Of a stretch of DNA of 64,000 bases, positions 7,982 to 16,456 are shown one piece after another; position 1 is the first letter of the stretch; the number at the start of each line of letters is the position of its first letter. The DNA lies in the NCBI GenBank assembly GCA_008123405.1, contig VSSA01000005.1, forward strand, positions 62,001-126,000, in the 5' to 3' direction. The notes beneath the pieces are model-generated. The model made no database searches, had not been told where the DNA came from, and saw nothing but the letters and a program-made list of their open reading frames with translations. Position numbers and translations under genes: made by a program. The DNA is from Nocardioides sp. BGMRC 2183. GTDB lineage: Bacteria > Actinomycetota > Actinomycetes > Propionibacteriales > Nocardioidaceae.

Positions 7982-9238
7982 ATGTCTGTCGATCTTTCGT
8001 GGCAGCTCATCTGCGCTGCCCTAGTGCTGTTCATGACGCCGGGGTTGGCGTTCTTCTACGGCGGGCTGGTGAAGCAGAAGTCCGTCGTGTCGATGATGAT
8101 GCTGAGCTTCGGCTCCATCGCGGTCGTCACGCTGCTGTACGTGCTGATCGGTGGCACCGGCATCGCCGGTCAGGGCACCGACAGCGGCAGCAAGCTCTTC
8201 GGCAACCCGTTCGACGACTTCGGCATGACCGACCTGATGACGGGCGTCGGTGGCGGCGAGGCCGGCAACGCCTTCGGTGGCCACGCCTTCCTGGTGGCGT
8301 TCTGCATCATCACCGTCGCGCTGGTCTCCGGCGCGGTGGCCGACCGTGCCCGCTTCTGGCCGTGGATGCTGTTCGCGACGCTGTTCACCACGTTCGTGGT
8401 GTTCCCGACCTTCCGCTGGATCTGGGGCTTCGACGCTGACGGCAACTTCTACGGCTGGCTCGCCAACGACGTGTGGGGTCTCGGCCAGGGCGCCCTCGAC
8501 TGGGCCGGCGGCACGGTGATCCACCAGTCCGCGGGTGCGGCCGCGCTGGCTCTCGCGCTGGTGCTCGGTCAGCGCAAGACCGGTTTCTCCAAGGAAGAGG
8601 CGGTCCCGCACAACGTCCCGCTGGTCCTCATCGGCGCCGCGATCCTGTGGTTCGGTTGGTACGGCTTCAACACCGGCGTCTACGGCGCCGACGAGGGCCA
8701 GACCTCGATGATCTTCTTCAACACCCTGGTCGCCCCGGCGGCGGCGCTGCTCGGCTGGATCGTCGTGGAGACCTTCAAGGAGGGCAAGGCCACCGCGGTC
8801 GGCGCCGCCTCCGGCATCGTCACCGGGCTGGTCGCGATCACCCCGGCGTGTGCCTTCATCACCCCGGTCTGGGCGATGATCCTCGGCCTCTTCGCCGGGG
8901 CGGTCTGCGCCTTCGCGGTCGACCTGAAGTTCAAGCTCGGCTTCGACGACACCCTCGACGTGGTGGGCATCCACCTGGTCGCCGGCTTCATCGGCTGCCT
9001 CTGGGTCGGCATCTTCGGTGCCGAGGCGCTCACCGGCGGCAGCCTCGTCTTCGGTGGCGACGCCAAGCTGTTCCTGGCCCAGCTGTTCTCCTCGATCACC
9101 GTGATCGCGTTCTCCTTCGTCGTCTCCTTCGTCTTCGCAATGGCGATCGAGAAGACGGTCGGCTTCCGGGCCAAGGAGGAGGACGAGGTCGCCGGTCTCG
9201 ACCTCGCGCTGCACGGCGAGGGCTACGCCCTGGACTGA
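7982..9238 (+). CDS. amt: Ammonium transporter Amt
   Basis: 418 residues with about eleven hydrophobic membrane spans, typical of the Amt/Mep/Rh trimeric channel. Diagnostic segments are MTPGLAFFYGGLV in the first helix, GGTVIHQSAGAAALALAL (first pore His) and VVGIHLVAGFIGCLW (second pore His). The C-terminal tail is cytoplasmic. The ATG at 7982 follows GAGGACC. No glnK or glnD follows, unlike many actinobacteria, so this is a stand-alone amt. It conducts NH4+/NH3 into the cell, probably under GlnR control. Confidence 0.95.
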   Translation: MSVDLSWQLICAALVLFMTPGLAFFYGGLVKQKSVVSMMMLSFGSIAVVTLLYVLIGGTGIAGQGTDSGSKLFGNPFDDFGMTDLMTGVGGGEAGNAFGGHAFLVAFCIITVALVSGAVADRARFWPWMLFATLFTTFVVFPTFRWIWGFDADGNFYGWLANDVWGLGQGALDWAGGTVIHQSAGAAALALALVLGQRKTGFSKEEAVPHNVPLVLIGAAILWFGWYGFNTGVYGADEGQTSMIFFNTLVAPAAALLGWIVVETFKEGKATAVGAASGIVTGLVAITPACAFITPVWAMILGLFAGAVCAFAVDLKFKLGFDDTLDVVGIHLVAGFIGCLWVGIFGAEALTGGSLVFGGDAKLFLAQLFSSITVIAFSFVVSFVFAMAIEKTVGFRAKEEDEVAGLDLALHGEGYALD

Positions 9239-9255
9239 CGCAGTAACGAAACCCG

Positions 9256-9303
9256 AGTCGTCAGGGTGAGAGTGGCCCCTAGGTCACTCTCACCCTGACG
9301 ACT
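9256..9303. terminator. Perfect 19-bp inverted repeat between amt and fic
   Basis: Arms 9256-9274 and 9285-9303 (AGTCGTCAGGGTGAGAGTG and its exact complement) around a 10-nt loop whose outer bases extend pairing. It sits between convergent genes and contains the fic stop codon (9290-9292), so the last fic codons are part of the hairpin. A role as bidirectional terminator is likely although the T-tract is weak. Confidence 0.7.
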
Positions 9304-10516
9304 GTTGGAACCGCTCCGATGCTCGGATCCGGGTGCTCAGGTCGTGCACCTCGTCGAGCACCTCGCGCGCCAGCCACACCGGCGCCCGGCGCGAGCGCGG
9401 TGCCCGCCGCAGCACACCGTGGGCGGCGAACCGTTCGATCAGCTCCGCCGCTTCGGCATCGTCGATCCGGAGTCGCTCGGCCACCAGTGCCGCGTTGACG
9501 ATCGGCTCCTCGGTCAACAGGTCCAGCAGCCGGTACAGCGGCCGGCCCGGGCTGGTCACTCCGGTGCGGGTCTGCCACTCGTCACGGATCTCCTGGATCC
9601 GGGTTGCGGCGCGCCACGACTCACCCGTTGCGATGCTGGCAGCGCTGGACATCATCGCCACGATGGTGTGCGCCGTACCGTCCCGGTAGTCGTTGAGCGC
9701 GGCGAAGTAACGGTCGCGGTGGGCGACCAGCGCCGAGGCGATCGGGACGGTCAGATGCTTGGTCACCCGGCGCCGGCGAAGCACTGCATGAATCAGGGTG
9801 CGCCCGATCCTCCCGTTGCCGTCGATGAACGGATGGATGGATTCGAACTGCGCGTGCACGATCGCGGCCTGGGCCAGCGGCGCGACATCGTCGCGGTTGG
9901 CGAAGGTGAACAGGTCGGCGAGGTAGTCGGGCACCGTCTCCGGTGGCGGCGGCACGTGCAGTGCGCCGCGGGGGGAGTAGTCACTGCCACCGACCCAGTT
10001 CTGCGTGGTCCGGTACTTCCCGGCGCGGTGCGCCTCGTCCAGATTGCGCGCCATCAGGTCGTGGTGGGCCTGGAGGACCGCCTCGCTGCGGATCTTCCGG
10101 GTGCGGTCCGCATCGGTGATCATCCGGGTCAGCGCCGCGGTGGCCGACGCCATCGAGGTCGCCGATGCGTTCGCGCCGACACCCAGCAGCGCCCTGCCGT
10201 AGTCGGCCAGGGAGGCGTCGACGTTCTCGATCTTGGAGGAGTCCACGGACTCGGTGCGCAGCTGGAGGTGGTTGAGCTCGCGCAGCGTGCGGCCGTGCAC
10301 CAGGTCGAGGTGGCCGAGATCGCCGGCGCTCGCCGAGGTCATCGCGGCCAACGGGCGGTCCATCGTGAGGTCGAGGCCGGCGATCATCGGGGGCAGCGCG
10401 ACGGTGATCTCCCGGGCCAACCGGTCGGCGCGGGGCCCACGTACGGTCCGCTGCCGCCACGGGCGGGTCTGATAGGTGTGCGGCGACCAGTCGCGCGCGA
10501 GCGCCGTGGAGGGCAT
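9290..10516 (-). CDS. Fic-domain AMP-transferase (class II, autoinhibited type)
   Basis: 408 residues. The Fic core motif HPFIDGNGRIGR is at residues 228-239 with catalytic His228. The N-terminal inhibitory motif S-x-x-x-E-N is visible as SSKIEN at 93-98, placing it in the class whose inhibitory helix lies N-terminal in the same chain. The C-terminus (about 330-408) looks like a winged helix (ALVAERLRIDDAEAAELIERF). Start: the ATG at 10516 has GGAAGG 9 nt upstream, while the ATG at 10525 abuts it. Fic enzymes AMPylate protein hydroxyls; the target is unknown. No antitoxin gene is adjacent. Confidence 0.88.
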   Translation of the reverse strand: MPSTALARDWSPHTYQTRPWRQRTVRGPRADRLAREITVALPPMIAGLDLTMDRPLAAMTSASAGDLGHLDLVHGRTLRELNHLQLRTESVDSSKIENVDASLADYGRALLGVGANASATSMASATAALTRMITDADRTRKIRSEAVLQAHHDLMARNLDEAHRAGKYRTTQNWVGGSDYSPRGALHVPPPPETVPDYLADLFTFANRDDVAPLAQAAIVHAQFESIHPFIDGNGRIGRTLIHAVLRRRRVTKHLTVPIASALVAHRDRYFAALNDYRDGTAHTIVAMMSSAASIATGESWRAATRIQEIRDEWQTRTGVTSPGRPLYRLLDLLTEEPIVNAALVAERLRIDDAEAAELIERFAAHGVLRRAPRSRRAPVWLAREVLDEVHDLSTRIRASERFQQSSG

Positions 10517-10699
10517 GGGTGTCATCCTTCCAGGACCAGATGACGCCGAAGTCTCGATTTCGTCACCCTGCGCGCTCGTGGGAGGATGATCCGTCGGCGC
10601 CGCGAACGCTTCTGCCACAGGGGAATCGTCGTCACGCGCGCGCCATCCGATCGAGAACCATCGACCGCGGCTGACCTGTGGCACTCGCGAGGAGCAATC

Positions 10700-11071
10700 A
10701 TGAGCAACACGTCCGTGGCCGGCCGCAGCGCCGTCGCCGAGCTGGGCAACGCCAACAAGCGCACCGACCTCCCCGACTTCCGCGCCGGCGACACCGTCAA
10801 GGTGCACGTGAAGGTCGTCGAGGGCAGCCGGTCCCGTGTCCAGGTCTTCCAGGGTGTCGTCATCCGCGTCCACGGCAGTGGCGTCGGCCGGACCTTCACC
10901 GTCCGCAAGGTCTCCTTCGGTGTCGGTGTCGAGCGGACCTTCCCGCTCCACTCGCCCATCTTCGAGTCGATCGAGGTCGTCACCCGCGGTGACGTGCGCC
11001 GCTCGAAGCTGTATTACCTGCGCGACCTGCGCGGCAAGGCAGCCAAGATCAAGGAGCGCCGCGAGGTCTGA
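10700..11071 (+). CDS. rplS: 50S ribosomal protein bL19
   Basis: 123 residues, normal L19 length. Key segments are [19 protein letters not shown] and [10 protein letters not shown], ending [20 protein letters not shown]19 sits at the 30S-50S interface (bridge B6/B8). The ATG has GAGGAGC 6 nt upstream. A 9-bp inverted pair (TGCCACAGG at 10613 and its complement at 10675) brackets the leader and could form a structure ending just before the ribosome-binding site. Divergent from fic. Confidence 0.97.
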   Translation: MSNTSVAGRSAVAELGNANKRTDLPDFRAGDTVKVHVKVVEGSRSRVQVFQGVVIRVHGSGVGRTFTVRKVSFGVGVERTFPLHSPIFESIEVVTRGDVRRSKLYYLRDLRGKAAKIKERREV

Positions 11072-11088
11072 TCGCCCGCTGCGCGGCG

Positions 11089-11183
11089 CCCAGCGCGCGC
11101 CCTGGCTGCGTTGTCCTCGGTCGACGGCCCGCTTCGCTTGAAGGCCGCCTCCCTCGTCCGCCTTGCCAGGCCGCACGCTGAGC
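11089..11183. repeat. Imperfect long inverted repeat downstream of rplS
   Basis: Outer arms of about 22 nt pair with roughly seven mismatches (CCCAGCGCGCGCCCTGGCTG against the complement of CCTTGCCAGGCCGCACGCTG). Length, GC-rich loop and style resemble the palindromic units at 12883-12995 and 53932-54088, but sequence similarity is weak. No ORF of note. Confidence 0.4.
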
Positions 11184-11213
11184 ACCGCTCGCTGGACGAT
11201 CCGATGATCGCCA

Positions 11214-11256
11214 CGATGCCCCCGTCCCCTTGCTGGGACGGGGGCATCGGCGTTTT
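11214..11256 (+). terminator. Intrinsic terminator after rplS
   Basis: Perfect 15-bp arms (CGATGCCCCCGTCCC and complement), a 6-nt loop CTTGCT, then GCGTTTTTC. A textbook rho-independent terminator. Confidence 0.92.
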
Positions 11257-11306
11257 TCGCTCCGCCCGCTGGCGAGCCCGCGTCGGTCGCCGCTGGCGCC
11301 ACTGCC

Positions 11307-11312
11307 TAGACT
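11307..11312 (+). promoter_or_regulatory. -10 box of lepB (leaderless type)
   Basis: TAGACT, then 7 nt, then the GTG at 11320. It supports both the chosen start and transcription separate from rplS. Confidence 0.5.
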
Positions 11313-11319
11313 CACCACC

Positions 11320-12156
11320 GTGACCACCGACGCTCCCGACACGCCTGAGGAACCCACTGCGGCGGACCGGGAGAGCACGGCGGCGCAGCCCGAGGAGGAG
11401 GCGGCAGCCTCCCCCACCCCGGCCAAGCGGAAGCGCAAGCCGCTGCCGATCTGGCTGGAGAGCATCGTGCTGCTCGCGGTCGCGCTCGGGATGGCGATCA
11501 TCATCAAGGCGCTCTTCGTCCAGGCCTTCTACATCCCCTCGGAGTCGATGGAGCCGGGCCTGGTCGAGAACGACCGCATCCTGGTGCAGAAGGTCTCCTA
11601 CTGGTTCGGCGGTACGCCGCAGCGCGGTGATGTGGTGGTCTTCGAGGACCCCGGCGGCTGGCTGTCGCCGGGCGAGTCCGAGGGGCCGACCGGGTTCGCC
11701 AACGTGCTCTCCAAGATCGGGCTGTACCCGACCGGCGGCCATCTGGTGAAGCGGGTGATCGGCACCGAGGGCGACGTCATCAGCTGCTGCGACAAGCAGG
11801 GGCGGATCAAGGTCAACGGGGTGCCGATCGACGAGTCGGAGTACCTGGCCGAGGACACCGGGGCCTGTGCTGCCGCGCGCGGCCAGGCGGGTGTGAAGCC
11901 GTGCGATTGGTCGCTCGGACCGGTCCCCGAGGGCAAGCTCTTCGTGATGGGTGACAACCGGGCCCACTCCGCCGACTCCCGGGTGCACATCTGCGCCCCC
12001 GATCAGGACCCGTGCACGGAGAGTCCCTGGGTGGACACCGACCTTGTCGTCGGCAAGATGTTCGCGCTGGTCTGGCCACGTGACCGTTGGGACTGGGTGA
12101 GCCGCCCCGACGCCTTCGACGACGTCCCCGACGACCCGCCGGGCTCCACGGAGTGA
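11320..12156 (+). CDS. lepB: Signal peptidase I
   Basis: 278 residues. A cytoplasmic Glu/Ala/Pro-rich N-terminal stretch (1-40) is followed by one membrane anchor (about 44-68) and an extracytoplasmic S26 peptidase domain. Catalytic Ser76 lies in IPSESMEP and general-base Lys144 in GGHLVKRVIGTEGD. The conserved GDNR box appears as VMGDNRAHSADSR. It cleaves Sec/Tat signal peptides, including those of the secreted proteins nearby. A Cys-containing insertion (ISCCDKQG, CAAARGQ, KPCDW) between the Lys box and GDNR is common in actinobacterial LepB. The rplS-lepB-rnhB order is conserved. Confidence 0.95.
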   Translation: MTTDAPDTPEEPTAADRESTAAQPEEEAAASPTPAKRKRKPLPIWLESIVLLAVALGMAIIIKALFVQAFYIPSESMEPGLVENDRILVQKVSYWFGGTPQRGDVVVFEDPGGWLSPGESEGPTGFANVLSKIGLYPTGGHLVKRVIGTEGDVISCCDKQGRIKVNGVPIDESEYLAEDTGACAAARGQAGVKPCDWSLGPVPEGKLFVMGDNRAHSADSRVHICAPDQDPCTESPWVDTDLVVGKMFALVWPRDRWDWVSRPDAFDDVPDDPPGSTE

Positions 12157-12189
12157 GCCCGACGGCAGCGACCTGATGGCGGTGAGTTG

Positions 12190-12882
12190 ATGGCGAGCAC
12201 GGCACCGAGTCTGCGGATCGCGCGGCGGATGCTGCGCGACGGCCTGGTCTCCCTCGCCGGCGCCGACGAGGTCGGCCGGGGTGCCCTGTGCGGTCCGGTG
12301 ACCGTCGCGGTGGTCCAGGTCACCGAGGCGACTCGGAGCGCGCCTGCCGGTGTGCGTGACTCCAAGCTGCTGTCGGCGCAGGTGCGGTCACGGCTGGCGC
12401 CGAAGATCAAGCGGTGGGCGCCGTACGGGATCGGGCATGCCAGCCCGGCGGAGATCGACGAGTTCGGGATCATCGTCGCGATGAGGCTGGCCGGGCACCG
12501 GGCGATCGCCGCGCTGCCGGAGCCGCCGTCCACGGTGCTGCTCGACGGCAACCACGACTACCTCTCCCCGCCGGAGCAGGACGCTCTGCTGGCGCCGGCC
12601 GGCCTGCTGGAGTCCTCGCCGCCGGTCGTCACGATGATCAAGGCGGACCTGCGCTGTGCTGCGGTCGCGGCGGCCAGCATCCTCGCCAAGACCGAGCGGG
12701 ACGCGATCATGACCGAGCTCGCGGTCGAGCATCCCGCGTATGCCTGGGAGGCCAACAAGGGCTACTCGGCGCCCGAGCACCTGGCGGCGCTGGCCGAGCA
12801 CGGGCCGACGCCGTACCACCGGACCTCCTGGCGGCTGCCGGGCCTTGACCCGGAGCTAGTGTCGCGTGTCGGAAATCATTGA
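12190..12882 (+). CDS. rnhB: Ribonuclease HII
   Basis: 230 residues. The RNase HII signature AGADEVGRGALCGPV places the catalytic Asp26-Glu27. Further motifs are VLLDGNHDYLSP and KADLRCAAVAAASILAKTERD with the later acidic residues. It nicks RNA-DNA hybrids and removes single ribonucleotides from DNA. The ATG at 12190 is preferred over the adjacent TTG. It follows lepB by 33 nt and a palindromic unit begins at its stop. Confidence 0.95.
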   Translation: MASTAPSLRIARRMLRDGLVSLAGADEVGRGALCGPVTVAVVQVTEATRSAPAGVRDSKLLSAQVRSRLAPKIKRWAPYGIGHASPAEIDEFGIIVAMRLAGHRAIAALPEPPSTVLLDGNHDYLSPPEQDALLAPAGLLESSPPVVTMIKADLRCAAVAAASILAKTERDAIMTELAVEHPAYAWEANKGYSAPEHLAALAEHGPTPYHRTSWRLPGLDPELVSRVGNH

Positions 12883-12995
12883 ACGGTTGGCGCACCGGCG
12901 GCACGCACCTCGCTGCGCCGGCCGCGCTCGGAAGACACCCGGTATGCCGTCGCACGGCCACCTTGCGATGCACGCACCGCCGGCACGCCAACCGT
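12883..12995. repeat. Palindromic unit immediately after rnhB
   Basis: Terminal arms 12883-12902 and 12976-12995 (ACGGTTGGCGCACCGGCGG against ACCGCCGGCACGCCAACCGT) pair over about 20 bp with two mismatches at a CA dinucleotide present in both arms. Its inner half, read on the minus strand (CGAGCGCGGCCGGCGCAGC), is nearly the same as the core of the unit at 53932-54088. The left arm starts directly after the rnhB stop, so it may act as a 3' structure or be an inserted repeat. No ORF. Confidence 0.6.
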
Positions 12996-13064
12996 CCAAG
13001 CATTTCCGCCCCACACCACTAGGATCGCTCGAGGACCGGACCGTCATGGTGGGGAGGAGTGTCG

Positions 13065-13373
13065 ATGAGTGCTGAGGATCTCGAGAAGTACGAGACCGAG
13101 CAGGAGCTCAACCTCTATCGCGAGTACCGCGACGTCGTCGGCATCTTCAAGTACGTCGTCGAGACCGACCGCCGCTTCTACCTCTGCAACTCCGTCGACG
13201 TGAAGGCGCGCTCGGAGAGTGGCGACGTCTTCTTCGAGGTATCGATCACCGACGCATGGGTGTGGGACATGTACCGGCCGGCGCGGTTCGCCCGGAGCGT
13301 CAAGGTGCTGACCTTCAAGGACGTCAACGTCGAGGAGCTCGCCAACTCCGACTTCGAGCCACCGAAGGGCTGA
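13065..13373 (+). CDS. DUF2469 family protein
   Basis: 102 residues of unknown function, a strongly conserved actinobacterial family normally located between rnhB and yraN, as here. It is rich in charged residues and aromatic strands (YETEQELNLYREYRDVVGIF, YLCNSVDVKAR, AWVWDMYRPARFARSV). No signal peptide or membrane segment. The ATG at 13065 has GGGGAGGAG 7 nt upstream; the in-frame GTG at 13059 is too close to it. A 9-bp hairpin with one-base loop (13393-13411) follows and may terminate the operon. Confidence 0.9.
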   Translation: MSAEDLEKYETEQELNLYREYRDVVGIFKYVVETDRRFYLCNSVDVKARSESGDVFFEVSITDAWVWDMYRPARFARSVKVLTFKDVNVEELANSDFEPPKG

Positions 13374-13496
13374 CGCCGGGGGAGATGCCCTCGTTGCGGT
13401 GCCACCGCAACAAGGATCGCCGCCGGGGCAGCGCGGCGATACCATGCCCGCAGACGCAGGTCATGGGGCACGCGTCCTGAGCAGAGCGGGGAAGCG

Positions 13497-13973
13497 ATGG
13501 CGGCACCGGTGCGGGATTCCGCATGCCGTCGCGCGCTCCGCGGAGGTCAGCAGGGAGCCGAGCGCGGGGCGGCCGCCGTCGAGTTCGCACTGATTCTGCC
13601 CGTGCTGCTGCTGCTGGTCTTCGGGATCATCAACTTCGGCGACATGCTGAGCGTGAGGCAGGGCGTCAGTCAAGCTGCCGCGGAGGGTGCACGTGCGGCA
13701 GCGGTCACGCCGGGGGACACCGAAGCCAAGAAGGACGCTGCACGGGCCGCTGTCAACGATGCGCTCGGGGCGCACGGGGCGACCTGCTCCGCGGAGTGCT
13801 CCTTCGAGATCGCGCGCTGTGCCTCCGCCTCCGGCCCCGACCCGGATGATCCCAGCGGCACACCGGACTGCGCGTACGTCGAGGTGGTCATCGCCTACGA
13901 CATGCTGATCCCCGGCTTCGGTCTGGTGCTCCCGGAGAAGCTGTCCTACGAGGCAGTGGCGCGGGTGAGCTGA
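13497..13973 (+). CDS. TadE-like pilus assembly protein
   Basis: 158 residues. The TadE signature RGAAAVEFALILPVLLLLVF is at residues 24-43: a Gly-Ala cleavage region followed by a single hydrophobic helix, as in pseudopilins. The rest is an extracytoplasmic domain with three or more Cys. Start ATG follows GGGGAAGCG. It pairs with the TadG-like gene one base downstream. TadE/TadG-type proteins are minor pilins or assembly factors of tight-adherence (Tad/Flp) pili, but no TadA ATPase, TadB/C or Flp pilin is nearby. Confidence 0.8.
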   Translation: MAAPVRDSACRRALRGGQQGAERGAAAVEFALILPVLLLLVFGIINFGDMLSVRQGVSQAAAEGARAAAVTPGDTEAKKDAARAAVNDALGAHGATCSAECSFEIARCASASGPDPDDPSGTPDCAYVEVVIAYDMLIPGFGLVLPEKLSYEAVARVS

Positions 13974-13974
13974 G

Positions 13975-15975
13975 ATGCGCCGCTTCGACCAGCGCGACGA
14001 ACGGGGAGCGACAGCGATCCTGGTGTCGGTGCTGATGGCGCTCGTGCTGATGGTCTCGGCCGCCTTCGCCGTCGATCTCGGTCAGCAGCGAGTCTTGCGC
14101 AGCGACCTGCAGGCGGTTGCCGACCTGGCAGCCCTCGATCTCGCACAGCAGCTCGACGGCAGTCGGATCGAGGACTACGACACGGGAGAGTTCGACACTG
14201 CGCTGCGGGAAGCGATCGCACGGAATGACGACGCGTTCGGCCGCGTGCTCGTGCGCGAGGATCTAACCTCGTGCACGAGGCTGAGCTCGGAGCCGTGGGG
14301 GTACTGCTGGCAGTTCGTCGAGATCGGGGACAACGGCCGGTGGACGCCAGTGCACGACGGCGCCGCTCGGCCAGATGCCGTCGTCGTCCAGATCGCCTCC
14401 CAGACCTCATTCGCCTTCGCTGACATCGCCGGACGCGAGGCTGGAGGAGCAAGTGTGTCTGCTGTCGGGCACCGGCCGGAGCCGAGCGCCTGCTATGAGC
14501 TCGGGTCGTTCAGCGCTGCCTTGGATCTGGGCAGCTCCATGGTGGGCCCGCTGGCCCGCCTGGTCGGGCTCGATGCGGCCCTCTCGATCGCGGACTATCG
14601 GGCGTTGGCCGGGGGTGAGGTCACCTTGGCGGGCTTGGCGGCGTCGCCGGAGATCGGTTCGACTGGCGCGCTCCTCGGGCCGTCCCGGGTGCGGATCGGC
14701 GCCCTGCTGGATGCGACTGCCGCCGCACTCGCGCGCGACGGTGGCCCGGGCGCCGCCGCGGCGATCTCGGTGCTCAATGGGCTCCTGGATGCATCCGCCG
14801 GACTGAATCTGGATGACAGGGTCGACCTCAACGACGTGATCAGTGTCGACGTGGGAGATCTCAGCGCGCTGACGGCCGAACTCAACGTGCTCGAGCTGAT
14901 CGGCGCCGCGCTCGCCATCGCCAACAATGGGGGAGCCGCGCTAGAGGAGTCCGTCGACATCGAGCTTGATGCGCTTGGGCTTCCGGTCGACGGTGATGAT
15001 GCCACCGCCAGTCTCTCCGCCACCGCCATCCAGGGGCTACGTTTCGCTTGCGGTGCACCGGGCAGCGAGGAAGCGACCGCTGAGCAGTCGCAGGTGACGC
15101 TCAAACTCCTGGTTCCCGCACTGAGGATTCCCGTGGTTGACGCGGAGGTGGGGTCGGTCGTTCACGGATCGTTCGACCTGACGGTGGGCGAGGTGCTGGT
15201 CCGCGGAGGTATCGGCAACGCCACGGCGACGCTGGCGTCGGTCGATCAATGCGGGTCCGGCACAACGGAGAATCCCGACGCCTATTCGGTCACCGTCGAC
15301 TCCGGCCTGGCCGGAGTCGACCTGTCCGCACCAGTAGCGCTCGACGGTGAAGCAACTATCAACGCCACCGAAGGAAATGGTGTCCTCAGGTTCATCAACG
15401 ACATCCTGGATCTGGGTGATCTCGCTGATCTGCTTGAGATGCTGTCCGGTGGGCTGATCAACACCTACCCCCGGTATCGCAACTTCCAGCTGTCTGTTCA
15501 CTCCGACCTGGCCTTCGATCTCTCGGCGAGGGCGCCTGGCATGACCGAATCTGGCACTGGGTCACTACGCGTGCCGGAAAACCTGCGAACGAGCGGCACC
15601 AAGGTCAGCGTCCCACCGGAGCCCGCTCCCATTTCACTCGGCGATGTCGCGCTGCCACGCGATAGCTCGATCGAGGGCGGTGTCAGCGTGCGAGCCACCT
15701 TCCAGCGTAAGGACGGTCTTTTCGCGGAGTGGGACGATCGGTCGAGGTCGCTGGGCAGCTTCAAGATCAGCAGGTTGTCGGAGGTTCCGGTGATCGGCAG
15801 TCTCCTGCAGGCCGCTCTGACCCAGACCACAACCGTGCTGAACAGTGGCGTGGTGGCCGCCGCCAACGATCTGCTCGGCACTCTTCGCCCGCTCGTCGGC
15901 CTCTCGGGCGCGGGTGCCGACCTCCACAGCGTCTCGCGGCCGAGCTGCGATACCGCTCCCCAGCTCGTGGACTGA
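13975..15975 (+). CDS. TadG-like membrane-anchored surface protein
   Basis: 666 residues. The N-terminus (ERGATAILVSVLMALVLMVSA) is a TadE/G-type membrane anchor followed by FAVDLGQQRVLRSDLQAVAD, typical of putative Flp pilus-assembly TadG-like proteins. The long extracytoplasmic part is rich in Ala, Leu, Asp and Gly with scattered Cys, with repeated stretches resembling a beta-rich surface domain (LNDVISVDVGDLSALTAEL, DILDLGDLADLLEML). Starts one base after the TadE stop (TGAGATG). Function inferred: pilus-associated or cell-surface protein. Confidence 0.75.
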   Translation: MRRFDQRDERGATAILVSVLMALVLMVSAAFAVDLGQQRVLRSDLQAVADLAALDLAQQLDGSRIEDYDTGEFDTALREAIARNDDAFGRVLVREDLTSCTRLSSEPWGYCWQFVEIGDNGRWTPVHDGAARPDAVVVQIASQTSFAFADIAGREAGGASVSAVGHRPEPSACYELGSFSAALDLGSSMVGPLARLVGLDAALSIADYRALAGGEVTLAGLAASPEIGSTGALLGPSRVRIGALLDATAAALARDGGPGAAAAISVLNGLLDASAGLNLDDRVDLNDVISVDVGDLSALTAELNVLELIGAALAIANNGGAALEESVDIELDALGLPVDGDDATASLSATAIQGLRFACGAPGSEEATAEQSQVTLKLLVPALRIPVVDAEVGSVVHGSFDLTVGEVLVRGGIGNATATLASVDQCGSGTTENPDAYSVTVDSGLAGVDLSAPVALDGEATINATEGNGVLRFINDILDLGDLADLLEMLSGGLINTYPRYRNFQLSVHSDLAFDLSARAPGMTESGTGSLRVPENLRTSGTKVSVPPEPAPISLGDVALPRDSSIEGGVSVRATFQRKDGLFAEWDDRSRSLGSFKISRLSEVPVIGSLLQAALTQTTTVLNSGVVAAANDLLGTLRPLVGLSGAGADLHSVSRPSCDTAPQLVD

Positions 15976-16090
15976 TCCCAAGCGTCGCGAAACGGCGCGC
16001 GGGTGCCCGCGGGCCTGTGGATGATCCGACTCCTCCACAGCCGAGCATCGGTGGCAACCACAGCAGACGACGCGCACCGAGGCTGGGCTC

Positions 16091-16456
16091 ATGACGACTG
16101 CTCAGACCCGGCGGGCGCTGGGAACCTATGGCGAGAACGTGGCGGTGGCACATCTCAGCGCGAGGGGGCTCGTCCTGCTCGACCGCAACTGGCGCTGCGA
16201 CGAGGGCGAGATCGACCTGGTGCTGCGCGACGGCGATGCGCTGGTCGTCTGCGAGGTGAAGACCCGCACCAGCCTCTCGGCGGGCACTCCGCACGAGGCG
16301 ATCACCGATGCCAAGCTGGACCGGCTCAAGCGACTGGGGGAGCGGTGGGCGCGCGCCCGCGGCGTCTGTCCTCCTGAGATCCGCATCGATCTCGTCGCCG
16401 TGTTACGGCCCCGCAAGGGCGCGGCGATCGTGGACCACGTTCCGGGGCTGTACTGA
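16091..16456 (+). CDS. YraN family (UPF0102) endonuclease-like protein
   Basis: 121 residues with the PD-(D/E)XK-type core of UPF0102: GTYGENVAVAHL, DRNWRCDEGEIDLVLRDGD and VVCEVKTRT (acidic E-x-D and E-x-K). Predicted Holliday-junction-resolvase-like nuclease of unknown substrate. It always neighbours comM/dprA in actinobacteria, suggesting a role in handling incoming or recombining DNA. Its stop overlaps the comM ATG by one base (TGATG). Confidence 0.92.
   Translation: MTTAQTRRALGTYGENVAVAHLSARGLVLLDRNWRCDEGEIDLVLRDGDALVVCEVKTRTSLSAGTPHEAITDAKLDRLKRLGERWARARGVCPPEIRIDLVAVLRPRKGAAIVDHVPGLY

Noticed and set aside
8021-9214. Long minus-strand frame opposite amt
   Set aside because: Composed of Glu/Asp/Gly/His-rich low-complexity antisense of membrane codons; no start signal or family.
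10586-10699. Upstream in-frame extension of rplS
   Set aside because: The conserved L19 protein and the ribosome-binding site begin at 10700.
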